This document shows positions 50,816 to 59,043 of a stretch of 64,000 nucleotides of DNA, one piece after another (position 1 is the stretch's first letter; the number at the start of each line of letters is the position of its first letter). This DNA comes from an uncultured Alphaproteobacteria bacterium (GTDB taxonomy: Bacteria > Pseudomonadota > Alphaproteobacteria > HIMB59 > GCA-002718135). Location: the NCBI GenBank assembly GCA_902597015.1, contig CACJWQ010000003.1, forward strand, positions 1-64,000, in the 5' to 3' direction. Below the pieces are notes generated by a model. It ran no database searches and had not been told where the DNA came from. It saw only the letters and a program-made list of their open reading frames with translations. Both the position numbers and the translations under genes were made by a program.

Positions 50816-51557
50816 AGCAATATATATTCATGAAATGGAAAGGTTTAGAAGAACCTTATTCCAAAGTCTTGCCTCGCCAATAATCACAACTTCTCTTTAC
50901 TTTGTAGTTTTTGGGTCTGCAATTGGTTCAAGAATTACAGAGATAGATGGAATAAATTATGGCTCTTATATCGTACCAGGAATGATTATGTTAACTATCT
51001 TGACTCAATCAATTTCAAATGCTTCTTTTGCTTTTTATTTTCCAAGATTTACAAATACTATTTATGAAATACTTGCTGCACCATTATCATCATTTGAGAT
51101 AGTACTTGGTTTTGTAGGAGCCGCAGCATCCAAATCATTAATAATTGGATGTGTAATTATCCTAACAGCTAATTTTTTTGTAGATGTAAGAATAGATCAC
51201 CCTCTTCTCATGATGTTTTTTTTAATTCTAACATCCATTACATTTGCTTTATTTGGCTTTATAATTGGAATGTATGCCGAGGGCTTTGAAGGATTACAAA
51301 TTATTCCAATTCTAATAATTACACCGTTAGTTTTTTTAGGTGGAAGTTTTTACTCTATTAATATGCTTCCAGAATTTTGGCAGAAAATATCATTACTTAA
51401 TCCTGTTTTATATTTAATAAGCGGTTTCAGATATAGTTTTTATGAAGTTTCTGATGTATCACTACTTACAAGTACATTAACTATCCTAACAATTCTAATT
51501 GGATGCATAATATTTATCATATATACATTTTCAAAAGGATATAGAATTAAAGATTAA
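50796..51557 (+). CDS. ABC-2 transporter permease (YadH-like)
   Basis: 253 residues, six helices. Amphipathic N-terminus ending in EMERFRRTLFQSLASPIITTSLYFVVFG and the ABC-2 signature near the C-terminus (PLVFLGGSFYSINMLPEFWQKISLLNPVLYLISGFRYS). Starts inside the ATPase gene; its partner is the preceding subunit. The PhyH gene follows with no gap. Confidence 0.93.
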   Translation: MNWYGIKAIYIHEMERFRRTLFQSLASPIITTSLYFVVFGSAIGSRITEIDGINYGSYIVPGMIMLTILTQSISNASFAFYFPRFTNTIYEILAAPLSSFEIVLGFVGAAASKSLIIGCVIILTANFFVDVRIDHPLLMMFFLILTSITFALFGFIIGMYAEGFEGLQIIPILIITPLVFLGGSFYSINMLPEFWQKISLLNPVLYLISGFRYSFYEVSDVSLLTSTLTILTILIGCIIFIIYTFSKGYRIKD

Positions 51558-52352
51558 ATGATTGAAAAAAATACTAGTAATGAGTTTCAGAATAATGGAG
51601 TTGTATTACTAAAAAGAATTATTGATCAAAAATGGATTGAAGAACTAAGAAAGGGTGTTGAGCATAATTTTAAAAACCCAAGCAAATATAAATGTGTTTA
51701 TGAAGAAGAAAATAATCAAGAGATATTTTATGATGATTATTGTAATTGGCAAAGAATAAAAGAGTATAGAAATTTTATTTTTAATTCTAATATTGCAAAA
51801 ATTGCTGGCTCATTAATGAAATCTAAAAAAGTAAATTTATTCCATGAGCATGTTTTAATAAAAGAAAAAGGATCTAAAAAAAGAACACCGTGGCATCAAG
51901 ATCAGGGGTATTACTGTGTACAAGGAAGAGATAATGTAAGTATTTGGATACCACTTGATAAAATTGATATTAATTCATCAATGGAATTCATACTAGGGTC
52001 ACATAAGTGGGATAAAATATTTTTACCTACAAAATTTAAAGGTTATGATTATGATCATAAAGATAAAGAATTTGAAAAAATTCCAGATATTGAAAATAAT
52101 AGAAAAGATTATGAAATAATATCCTATGAATGTGAGCTAGGAGATGCCATAGCATTTAACTATGCAACAATTCATGCTGCATATGGTAATAATTCAAATA
52201 ATAGAAGAAGAGCTTTTTCAGTGAGATTTACTGGTGATGACGCAAGATATATTAAGAGGAAAGGTGAAATGTCTCCCCCATTTCCAAATATTAATCTCAA
52301 AAATAATGAGGTTTTAGATAGTGAAACTTTTCCAGTCTTAATTTCTTCTTAA
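51558..52352 (+). CDS. Phytanoyl-CoA dioxygenase-family (PhyH) hydroxylase
   Basis: 264-residue Fe(II)/2-oxoglutarate oxygenase. Iron ligands His and Asp are in TPWHQDQGYYCVQG (near residues 112-116) and the distal His in NYATIHAAYGNNSNNRRRAF (near 210) with the oxoglutarate-binding Arg following. Substrate cannot be told; PhyH proteins hydroxylate many small natural products. It ends the plus-strand run and its last 15 bases overlap the end of the convergent BASS transporter gene. Confidence 0.88.
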   Translation: MIEKNTSNEFQNNGVVLLKRIIDQKWIEELRKGVEHNFKNPSKYKCVYEEENNQEIFYDDYCNWQRIKEYRNFIFNSNIAKIAGSLMKSKKVNLFHEHVLIKEKGSKKRTPWHQDQGYYCVQGRDNVSIWIPLDKIDINSSMEFILGSHKWDKIFLPTKFKGYDYDHKDKEFEKIPDIENNRKDYEIISYECELGDAIAFNYATIHAAYGNNSNNRRRAFSVRFTGDDARYIKRKGEMSPPFPNINLKNNEVLDSETFPVLISS

Positions 52353-53174
52353 AAAATATATTAATGGCAGAGCTGTTGCATACATTATTAAACTATAAAT
52401 AGCAGCAGGTATCAAATAAACCGTACTTGCAAAGAAAGTATTAGCTACAACAATTGCTAAAGTTCCATTTTGTAGCCCAACTTCCATCAACCAACATCTG
52501 AATGTTTCTTTGGAAGATTTAAATGTATTAGATAATAAATAAACAATGATCATCATTATAATATTTAAAAATAACATAACCAAACCTGCTTGAGCAAAGT
52601 AAGTAATAACATTTTCTCTTTGAGATAATATTGCTCCAATAAGAACTAAAACAAATAAAATTATTGATATATTTTTTGCTATTTTTTCAAATGAAGATAG
52701 TACTCCACTTAATAAAACTCCAACAATAACTGGTATTGTAACAATTAAAAACATTTGTGATGCAACACTAAATAACGACTGTCCCTCATTAATACTTCCC
52801 ATGTCAAGAACACTTAATGATATCATTAATATTAATGGAACCGTAATTACGCATAAAATACTGTTTATTGCCGTCAAAGATATTGAAAGAGCAATATTTC
52901 CTTTTGCAAATGATGTTAAAACATTACTGGTTACACCACCAGGTGCAGCTGCAAGAATCATCACTCCAATTGCAAGCTCTGGAGATAAAGGCCAAAACAT
53001 AACAATTAATAATGCAACTATTGGAAGAATAATAATTTGAAAAAATAATCCGATAAGAAAATCTCTTGGTTTAAAGAAAACTCTAGTAAAATCACTGAGA
53101 CTTAAACCTAAACCCAATGAAAACATAATGAAAGCTAGAGAAAGAGGCAGTATTACGTCAGTTACAATTCCCAT
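52338..53174 (-). CDS. Bile acid:sodium symporter-family (BASS) transporter
   Basis: 278 residues with about nine or ten helices. SLAFIMFSLGLGLSLSDFTRVFFKPRDFLIG at the start and ILAAAPGGVTSNVLTSFAKGNIALSISLTAINS, with the sodium-site GGVTSN motif near residue 80, and the AEVGLQNGTLAIVVANTFF equivalent (EVGLQNGTLAIVVA) in the second half identify the BASS family. Sodium-coupled uptake of an organic acid (for example pyruvate or pantoate in relatives) is likely. Single gene, convergent with PhyH. Confidence 0.9.
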   Translation of the reverse strand: MGIVTDVILPLSLAFIMFSLGLGLSLSDFTRVFFKPRDFLIGLFFQIIILPIVALLIVMFWPLSPELAIGVMILAAAPGGVTSNVLTSFAKGNIALSISLTAINSILCVITVPLILMISLSVLDMGSINEGQSLFSVASQMFLIVTIPVIVGVLLSGVLSSFEKIAKNISIILFVLVLIGAILSQRENVITYFAQAGLVMLFLNIIMMIIVYLLSNTFKSSKETFRCWLMEVGLQNGTLAIVVANTFFASTVYLIPAAIYSLIMYATALPLIYFLRRN

Positions 53175-53220
53175 AAAATTTATTTAACATTTGTTTGCTT
53201 ATAAAAAAATATAAATTTAT

Positions 53221-53616
53221 TTAGATTTTTGATAATTGCAATTTATCAAGCATTTCAATAGGCATTTTTACAATTTTACCTTTATCATTTACAGGAGTTA
53301 TTAAAATCTTCGAATCAATTAATAAATTTTTTTCTCTAAATATAGACTGATTAAAAATTATTTTTACTTTTGAAATTTCGTGAATTTTTGTTTCAACATC
53401 TAAGATATCTTCAAAATATGCAGGTAATTTAAAATCAATATCGATATGTTTAACTACAAAGTAAAAATTAAGTGATTGGAGTAGGTTTTGATGATTATAA
53501 CCCAATTTATATAAGAATTCTGACCTACCCCTCTCTAAATATTTTAAATAATTTGAATGATATACTCTGCCTGATGCATCGGTATCTTCATAGTAAACTT
53601 TAATTTTATAATTCAT
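53221..53616 (-). CDS. YbgC/FadM-like acyl-CoA thioesterase
   Basis: 131-residue hot-dog fold thioesterase. The active-site loop YYEDTDASGRVYHSNYLKYLERGRSEFL holds the catalytic Asp14 region and the conserved His/Asn. Hydrolyses short- or medium-chain acyl-CoA. Its start overlaps the last 11 bases of the enolase-superfamily gene, so both are translated together; YbgC is usually found with Tol-Pal genes, which are not here, so a pathway-specific thioesterase is more likely. Confidence 0.87.
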   Translation of the reverse strand: MNYKIKVYYEDTDASGRVYHSNYLKYLERGRSEFLYKLGYNHQNLLQSLNFYFVVKHIDIDFKLPAYFEDILDVETKIHEISKVKIIFNQSIFREKNLLIDSKILITPVNDKGKIVKMPIEMLDKLQLSKI

Positions 53617-54727
53617 AATATTGATTTAGGTAATTGTTTGACATTTCAGAAAGATTAAAACCGATACCTATTGATGAATTTAATAAAAGATTACCATCTC
53701 TTATTTTGACAGCAGGTTTCAAAATATCAGTTCTGAGTGCATTTTCATTAATATCATATTCTAAAAAACCACTTTGATTAATTGCAGACATTAAATGCGC
53801 TGAAGTAACCAAGCCTACAGCACCACCTAAATAATGTAGATATAATTTATCAGTAACTATTTTATCTTTTAAACTTATTATTTGAGAAACACCTCCATAC
53901 CTAGCAATATCTGGTTGTAAAAATTTAATTGAAGTATCATCATTTAATTTAACAAAGTTATTTATTTGAGTAATATTTTCACCAAAGGCTAAATTTTTAT
54001 GATTATTTATTAAATTAATAATTTCATTAAAAGAATTATCAGCACTAATTGGCTCTTCTAACCAATAATATCTGAACTGATTTAATGCTTTAATATTTGA
54101 GTGAACTTTATCTATTTTCCAAGCTTGATTTACATCAATCATATAATCTTCAGAATCACTTAAAATTTTCTCAATTGATGCTAAACTTGAAATATCATCA
54201 TTTAAATCATAACCAATTTTTATTTTAAATTTTTTTATTCCTAATTTTCTTGCTTCACTAATTCTTTCTTGGTGTTCGTCTCTATTAATTCCACTAGCAT
54301 AAACTTGAATCTTATCTGAAGAATTACTATTAATTAATTTGTTTAAAGGTATTTTTTTATTTTTTGAAAATAAGTCCCAACAAGCACAATCTATTCCGGA
54401 AATAATATTACTAAAAGCTCCATAATCACCACTTTGAATTTTTATTGAATTAAATTTATCACAAAAAAAATCATAAGGATCACTAGGTTTTTCAAAATTA
54501 AAATTTTTAAGTAAATTTACAAAATAATCTTTGAAAATTTCAAATCTATATCTACCAGCATGATTTGGGAAATTACACCATATTTCACCAAATCCACTGT
54601 TGTTATTTTGATCAATTAATTCAACTACTAACGATGATCTAAAAGTCATTCTGCCGAATGAAGATAAAACTGGATTTTTATTCTTATACTTAAATAAGTG
54701 AATTTTGATTTTATTTACTTTAATCAT
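53606..54727 (-). CDS. Enolase-superfamily (mandelate racemase group) enzyme
   Basis: 373 residues, capping domain plus (beta/alpha)7-beta barrel. The KxK motif is Lys168/Lys170 (KKFKIKIGYD), metal ligands Asp198 (MIDVNQAW), Glu224 (WLEEP) and Glu250 (FGENI), and a His-Asp dyad fits Asp273 (QPDIARYGG) with His298 (LYLHYLGG). The dyad plus KxK matches the mandelate racemase/sugar-acid dehydratase group, not muconate cycloisomerases. Substrate probably a hydroxy or sugar acid. First gene of a two-gene unit with the thioesterase. Confidence 0.85.
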   Translation of the reverse strand: MIKVNKIKIHLFKYKNKNPVLSSFGRMTFRSSLVVELIDQNNNSGFGEIWCNFPNHAGRYRFEIFKDYFVNLLKNFNFEKPSDPYDFFCDKFNSIKIQSGDYGAFSNIISGIDCACWDLFSKNKKIPLNKLINSNSSDKIQVYASGINRDEHQERISEARKLGIKKFKIKIGYDLNDDISSLASIEKILSDSEDYMIDVNQAWKIDKVHSNIKALNQFRYYWLEEPISADNSFNEIINLINNHKNLAFGENITQINNFVKLNDDTSIKFLQPDIARYGGVSQIISLKDKIVTDKLYLHYLGGAVGLVTSAHLMSAINQSGFLEYDINENALRTDILKPAVKIRDGNLLLNSSIGIGFNLSEMSNNYLNQYYEL

Positions 54728-54864
54728 TAAATTAGCAAATCATATATTGATTTTCTTTTATCTACATAAACTATCAATAATTGACATAATTAAAATCATA
54801 AATTTTAAAGAGAAATCCTCGTTACATTGAAAAAAATGCAATAATCACTAAATAGCATTACGAA

Positions 54865-55440
54865 ATGACTGATTATTTAGACTCTATAATTAAAAGAGAT
54901 CCAGCTGCAAGAAGCAAGCTAAGTATCGTGCTTACATACCCAGGAGTGAAGTCTGTTTTCTTTCATAGAATAGCAAACAATCTATGGAATTTAAATCTTT
55001 ACACTTTAGCAAGAATAGTTTCTCAATTTAGTCGTTTTTTAACAGGGATTGAAATTCATCCAGCAGCTAAAATAGGTAAAAACCTATTTATTGATCATGG
55101 TATGGGAACTGTAATTGGAGAAACAAGCATAATTGGAGATAATGTTACTTTATATCATGGTGTTACACTTGGAGGAATTAGTCCAGCAGAAAATTCCAAT
55201 GATCAAAGAGATACAAAAAGACATCCAACAATAGAGGATAATGTAATCATAGGATGTGGAGCAAGTATTCTTGGCCCAATTAATATAGGGAGTTGTGCAA
55301 GAGTTGGAGCTAATACAGTAGTATTAAAAGATGTTCCCCCTTATGCAACAATGGTAGGAAATCCAGTTAAAAATATTAATATTAATAAGGATACTTCATT
55401 TAATCCATATGGTGTAAGAGATATTGATGATAACAAATAA
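54865..55440 (+). CDS. cysE: Serine O-acetyltransferase (CysE)
   Basis: 191 residues of the short EpsC/CysE type. Makes O-acetylserine from serine and acetyl-CoA. N-terminal helices ([34 protein letters not shown]) and a left-handed hexapeptide beta-helix ([44 protein letters not shown]), with catalytic His in DHGMGTVIG and YHGVTLGG. First gene of a three-gene cysteine operon; no clear promoter consensus is seen apart from a TTGACA at 54781-54786. Confidence 0.95.
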   Translation: MTDYLDSIIKRDPAARSKLSIVLTYPGVKSVFFHRIANNLWNLNLYTLARIVSQFSRFLTGIEIHPAAKIGKNLFIDHGMGTVIGETSIIGDNVTLYHGVTLGGISPAENSNDQRDTKRHPTIEDNVIIGCGASILGPINIGSCARVGANTVVLKDVPPYATMVGNPVKNININKDTSFNPYGVRDIDDNK

Positions 55441-56425
55441 TGTTACTCAATTAATTGGTAACACCCCCCTATTAAAATTAAAATACCCTTCAGAGATTTC
55501 AGGTTGTGAAATATACGGTAAAGCTGAATTTATGAATCCAGCTGGTTCAGTGAAAGATAGAACAGCACTTGGTATTATCGAGGATGCAGAAGAAAGAAAA
55601 TTATTAGAACCAGGTGGAACTGTCGTTGAAGGTACTTTTGGGAATACAGGAATAGGCTTAGCATTAGTTTGTAATGCAAAAAATTATAATCTAGAAATTG
55701 TAATGCCTAACATAACCGTTCAATCTAAAAGAGATATACTAAAAAATATGGGAGCAAAACTTCATTTAGTTGATGCAAAACCATATTCCGATTCTGGTAA
55801 CTATCAAAAAGTTTCGCAGCAATTAGCTAAAGATATTGAAAAACAAACAGGTAAAAAAACTTTTTGGGCTGGTCAATTTGAAAATTTAGCTAACTACAAA
55901 TTTCATGAAAAAACAACATCTGCAGAAATTTTTAAACAAACAGATGGTAAAATAGATGGTTTCACATGTGCAATTGGAACTGGAGGAACTTTAACTGGTG
56001 TGAGTGTTGGGTTAAAATCAAAAAATAAAAAAATTATTATCGCTTGTACAGATTCACAAGGATCATCAATGTTTAATTATTTTACTAATGGTAAACCAGA
56101 AAAAAAAGGAGAGGAATCAATTACTGAAGGTATTGGACAAGCCAGAGTAACAAAAAATTTAGAAAATTGTCTTGTAGACCAATCATTTTTTGTTTCCGAT
56201 CAAGAATGTATGGAAATGCTATTTAAAATTATGAAAACAGACGGATTATTTCTAGGATTAAGTTCTGGAGTAAATATATGCGGTGCAGTAAAACTGGCCA
56301 AATCAATGGGTAAAGGAAAAAAAATTGCGACAATACTTTGTGATGATGCAAATAAATATTATGATAAGATGTTTAATAAAGAATATTTGATTTCCAAAAA
56401 TTTACCTTATGCCGATTGGATGTAA
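55427..56425 (+). CDS. Cysteine synthase / O-acetylserine sulfhydrylase-like
   Basis: 332 residues from the ATG at 55427, overlapping cysE by 14 bases (the frame also opens with a TTG one codon earlier). Fold type II PLP enzyme: PLP Lys in [13 protein letters not shown] (near residue 42), [18 protein letters not shown] substrate loop, glycine-rich [16 protein letters not shown] and SSGVNICGA. Uses O-acetylserine with sulfide, or with homocysteine as in the OAS-dependent cystathionine beta-synthase MccA. The following cystathionine-type gene makes the second option attractive. CysK versus MccA cannot be separated by eye. Confidence 0.88.
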   Translation: MITNNVTQLIGNTPLLKLKYPSEISGCEIYGKAEFMNPAGSVKDRTALGIIEDAEERKLLEPGGTVVEGTFGNTGIGLALVCNAKNYNLEIVMPNITVQSKRDILKNMGAKLHLVDAKPYSDSGNYQKVSQQLAKDIEKQTGKKTFWAGQFENLANYKFHEKTTSAEIFKQTDGKIDGFTCAIGTGGTLTGVSVGLKSKNKKIIIACTDSQGSSMFNYFTNGKPEKKGEESITEGIGQARVTKNLENCLVDQSFFVSDQECMEMLFKIMKTDGLFLGLSSGVNICGAVKLAKSMGKGKKIATILCDDANKYYDKMFNKEYLISKNLPYADWM

Positions 56426-56427
56426 TA

Positions 56428-57588
56428 ATGAAAACTAAAGATAAAAAATTTAATTCTAAAGTAATTCATTCAGGTCATGGCGCTGATGAAACTACTGGTG
56501 CAGTAATGCCTCCTATTCATCTTTCATCGACTTTTAAGCAAAATTCTCCTGGTGACTTTACTTATGAATATGCAAGAACAGGAAACCCAACAAGAGATAT
56601 ATTAGAAAAGTTATTAGTTGAATTGGAGGATGGTAAATTTGCTTATGCTTTTAGCTCAGGTATGGCAGCAATTTCTGCATTATCGGATGCTTTAGGTAAA
56701 AAATATTCAATTATTTGTAGCGATGATGTTTACGGTGGAACAAGAAGAATATTTGATAAAATTAAAACAGTGAATCAAGAAGTGGAAGTAACATATGCCG
56801 ATCTTAGTAAAGAAAATAATTGGCAAGGTCATCTAAAAGAAAATACGAAAATGATTTGGGTTGAGACGCCCTCTAACCCATTACTAAAAATTATAGATAT
56901 AAAAAAAATTAGAGAAAGCTTGAAAGATGATAATATCATTATAATCTGTGATAATACTTTTGCATCACCATATAATCAGCAACCATTAAATTCTGGAGCT
57001 GATGTTGTTATACATTCGTCAACTAAATATCTTGGTGGGCATTCTGATATAATAGGTGGTGCATTAATTATAAATGATAATAAAATTTTAGCTGATAAAA
57101 TTAAATATATTCAAAATGCAGTTGGTGCTGTTCCCAGTCCCTTTGATTGTTATTTACTTATTCGATCAATTAAGACACTTGCTGTAAGAATGGAGAGACA
57201 CAATAATAACGCCTTAGAAATTGCTAATTATTTATTAAAACATCCTAAAATTAAGAATGTATTTTACCCTGGACTAGAAAATAACCCAAGTTATGAAATT
57301 GCAAAAAAACAAATGAGCGGATTTGGAGGAATATTATCAATTGAATTGATGGGTGATATTAATTCAGCAAAAAAATTTCTTGAAACAATTCAAATATTTA
57401 CACTAGCAGAAAGTTTGGGTGGGGTTGAAAGTTTAATTGAGCATCCAGCTATAATGACACATGCATCAATAGATAAAAAAATTAGAGATGAATTAGGAAT
57501 TTCTGATACCCTAATAAGACTTTCAATTGGGATTGAAGATATTTCAGACTTAAAGAAATCTTTAGATGATGCTCTAAAAAATATTTAA
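56428..57588 (+). CDS. Cystathionine gamma-synthase/lyase-family PLP enzyme
   Basis: 386 residues from the ATG at 56428, 2 bases after the preceding stop; a TTG four codons upstream is less likely. Transsulfuration enzyme: PPIHLSSTFKQ, YEYARTGNPTRDILE, AFSSGMAAISAL, IICDNTFASPYNQQPL, PLP Lys in VIHSSTKYLGGHSDIIGG (near 205), and SLGGVESLIEHPAIMTHASI. In an operon with cysE and a cysteine-synthase homologue it probably interconverts cystathionine and cysteine (MccB/MetB). Direction is uncertain. Convergent with the MazG-like gene, overlapping by 4 bases. Confidence 0.93.
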   Translation: MKTKDKKFNSKVIHSGHGADETTGAVMPPIHLSSTFKQNSPGDFTYEYARTGNPTRDILEKLLVELEDGKFAYAFSSGMAAISALSDALGKKYSIICSDDVYGGTRRIFDKIKTVNQEVEVTYADLSKENNWQGHLKENTKMIWVETPSNPLLKIIDIKKIRESLKDDNIIIICDNTFASPYNQQPLNSGADVVIHSSTKYLGGHSDIIGGALIINDNKILADKIKYIQNAVGAVPSPFDCYLLIRSIKTLAVRMERHNNNALEIANYLLKHPKIKNVFYPGLENNPSYEIAKKQMSGFGGILSIELMGDINSAKKFLETIQIFTLAESLGGVESLIEHPAIMTHASIDKKIRDELGISDTLIRLSIGIEDISDLKKSLDDALKNI

Positions 57589-57953
57589 ATTATTTTTTTC
57601 AAATCTGGAGGTGAATAATTAGGACCCTTCATAACCTTACCAAATTCATTATAAATTGGCTTACCTTCCTCTGAAAGTTTACTCATATTACTACGATGAA
57701 CTTCGTTAAAACATTTATCCAGATCTATACCAAAAGCAGCACCCGCTCCGTATGTTACAACTAAAATATCAGTTAATGCATCAGCAACTTCAACGATATC
57801 ATTATCATTAATTGCATCTTTTAATTCATTAAATTCTTCATCAATCAATTTTTTTCTTAATTCAACAATTTTATTTTCTGGAAATTCAGCACTAGTTTTT
57901 ACTTCTTGACCAAAAGTTGTCATAAATTCTTTTACTTTTTCAAAATTTGTCAT
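57585..57953 (-). CDS. MazG/HisE-like nucleotide pyrophosphohydrolase
   Basis: 122 residues from the ATG at 57953; the frame opens four codons earlier at a TTG but GGGAG there is the ribosome site. All-alpha NTP-PPase fold with the metal motif LIDEEFNELKDAI near 40 and IVEVADALTDILVVTYG (ExxD) near 60. Hydrolyses an NTP or a damaged nucleotide to NMP and pyrophosphate. Resembles single-domain MazG or PRA-PH-like proteins; C-terminal NYSPPDLKKII tail is typical of phage-like MazG homologues. Downstream of the RseP-type gene (18-base gap). Confidence 0.85.
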   Translation of the reverse strand: MTNFEKVKEFMTTFGQEVKTSAEFPENKIVELRKKLIDEEFNELKDAINDNDIVEVADALTDILVVTYGAGAAFGIDLDKCFNEVHRSNMSKLSEEGKPIYNEFGKVMKGPNYSPPDLKKII

Positions 57954-57971
57954 TTTATCTCCCAATAATAT

Positions 57972-59000
57972 TTATTTATAAAAAATATCGTTGTAAGTCA
58001 CAACTATAAAGAGAAAAGATATTATTGTTATCCCCACAGCCAAATAAACTCTTGTAATAAACTCAGGAAGAGAGTTTGAAAAAATTCTTCTAATAATAAA
58101 ATACATTATATGACCACCATCTAAAAGAGGAATAGGAAGCAAATTAAATAAGCCTACAAATAAAGAAATTATTATAAATAAAAAAAGTACTCCCCTTACT
58201 TGATCAAGCATCATTTGATCTGCATTTTTTACAATTCCTATAGGTCCAGCTAACTGATCTCCTAATGTATTTTCTTTATATGACTGTTGAAGGAATGAAA
58301 AAGAAGCTACATAGTACGTGGGAATAAATAAAGAAGAATTTTTTATTGAATCAATTAAATTATATTTATCAATAATAGGATTTTGAGGTGAAGATATTCC
58401 AATAATATACCTATTTAATTCTGAATTAAATTTTAGATTAAAGTTTTTTTCAATTATCTGATTATTTCTTTCAATTAAAATATTAATTATTGGATTATTA
58501 CCAATTGCTTTTGGTATATCAGAAAACTCTTCAATATTAATATTGTTTATCTCAAGTATTTTATCACCTTCTCTAAGATCATTTTCAAAAGCAGATGAAT
58601 TTTCACTGACTGATCCAATAATTGGCATTAAAGTCACAATTCCAAAAAAGAAAAATATGCAAAATAGAGCAAACCATGCACTAAAAATATTAAAAATGCT
58701 TCCTGCTAAAAGTACTATTATTTTTTGAAAAAGTGTAAGGGATTGAAAGGATCCTTTTTCATCGTTAAGGTTTGGAGAAAATATATTATCAAGTCCTTTG
58801 ATTTTTACATATCCACCCAATGGAATAGGAGATAATTTCCATGTAGTGCCATTTTTATCAGTAAATTTTAAAAGTGGTTTGCCAAAACCGATTGAGAAGT
58901 CAGTAACTTCAGCTTTAAACCATCTAGCAACTATATAATGTCCGTATTCATGGATTGCGACCAGGACTAAAAAAACTAAAATAAGATTAATATAAATCAT
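57972..59000 (-). CDS. rseP: RseP/S2P-type intramembrane zinc metalloprotease
   Basis: 342-residue site-2 protease that cleaves transmembrane regulators. Zinc motif AIHEYGHYIVARW (His17, Glu18, His21) in helix 1, the GGYVKIKG element, one PDZ-like domain (about 120-200, IGSVSENSSAFENDLREGDKILEINN), and the second active-site region LLPIPLLDGGHIM near 296. Four or so helices. Shorter than E. coli RseP (about 450), with one PDZ domain instead of two. Not in the usual dxr-bamA context here, so the substrate is unknown. Confidence 0.9.
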   Translation of the reverse strand: MIYINLILVFLVLVAIHEYGHYIVARWFKAEVTDFSIGFGKPLLKFTDKNGTTWKLSPIPLGGYVKIKGLDNIFSPNLNDEKGSFQSLTLFQKIIVLLAGSIFNIFSAWFALFCIFFFFGIVTLMPIIGSVSENSSAFENDLREGDKILEINNINIEEFSDIPKAIGNNPIINILIERNNQIIEKNFNLKFNSELNRYIIGISSPQNPIIDKYNLIDSIKNSSLFIPTYYVASFSFLQQSYKENTLGDQLAGPIGIVKNADQMMLDQVRGVLFLFIIISLFVGLFNLLPIPLLDGGHIMYFIIRRIFSNSLPEFITRVYLAVGITIISFLFIVVTYNDIFYK

Positions 59001-59043
59001 AATTGTTATTAAATTAGTGTTTTAATTTATTGATAAATAGTAT

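Noticed and set aside
56416..56427. TTG start for the cystathionine enzyme
   Set aside because: The ATG at 56428 lies 2 bases after the preceding stop and yields a normal N-terminus; the TTG overlaps the previous gene without need.
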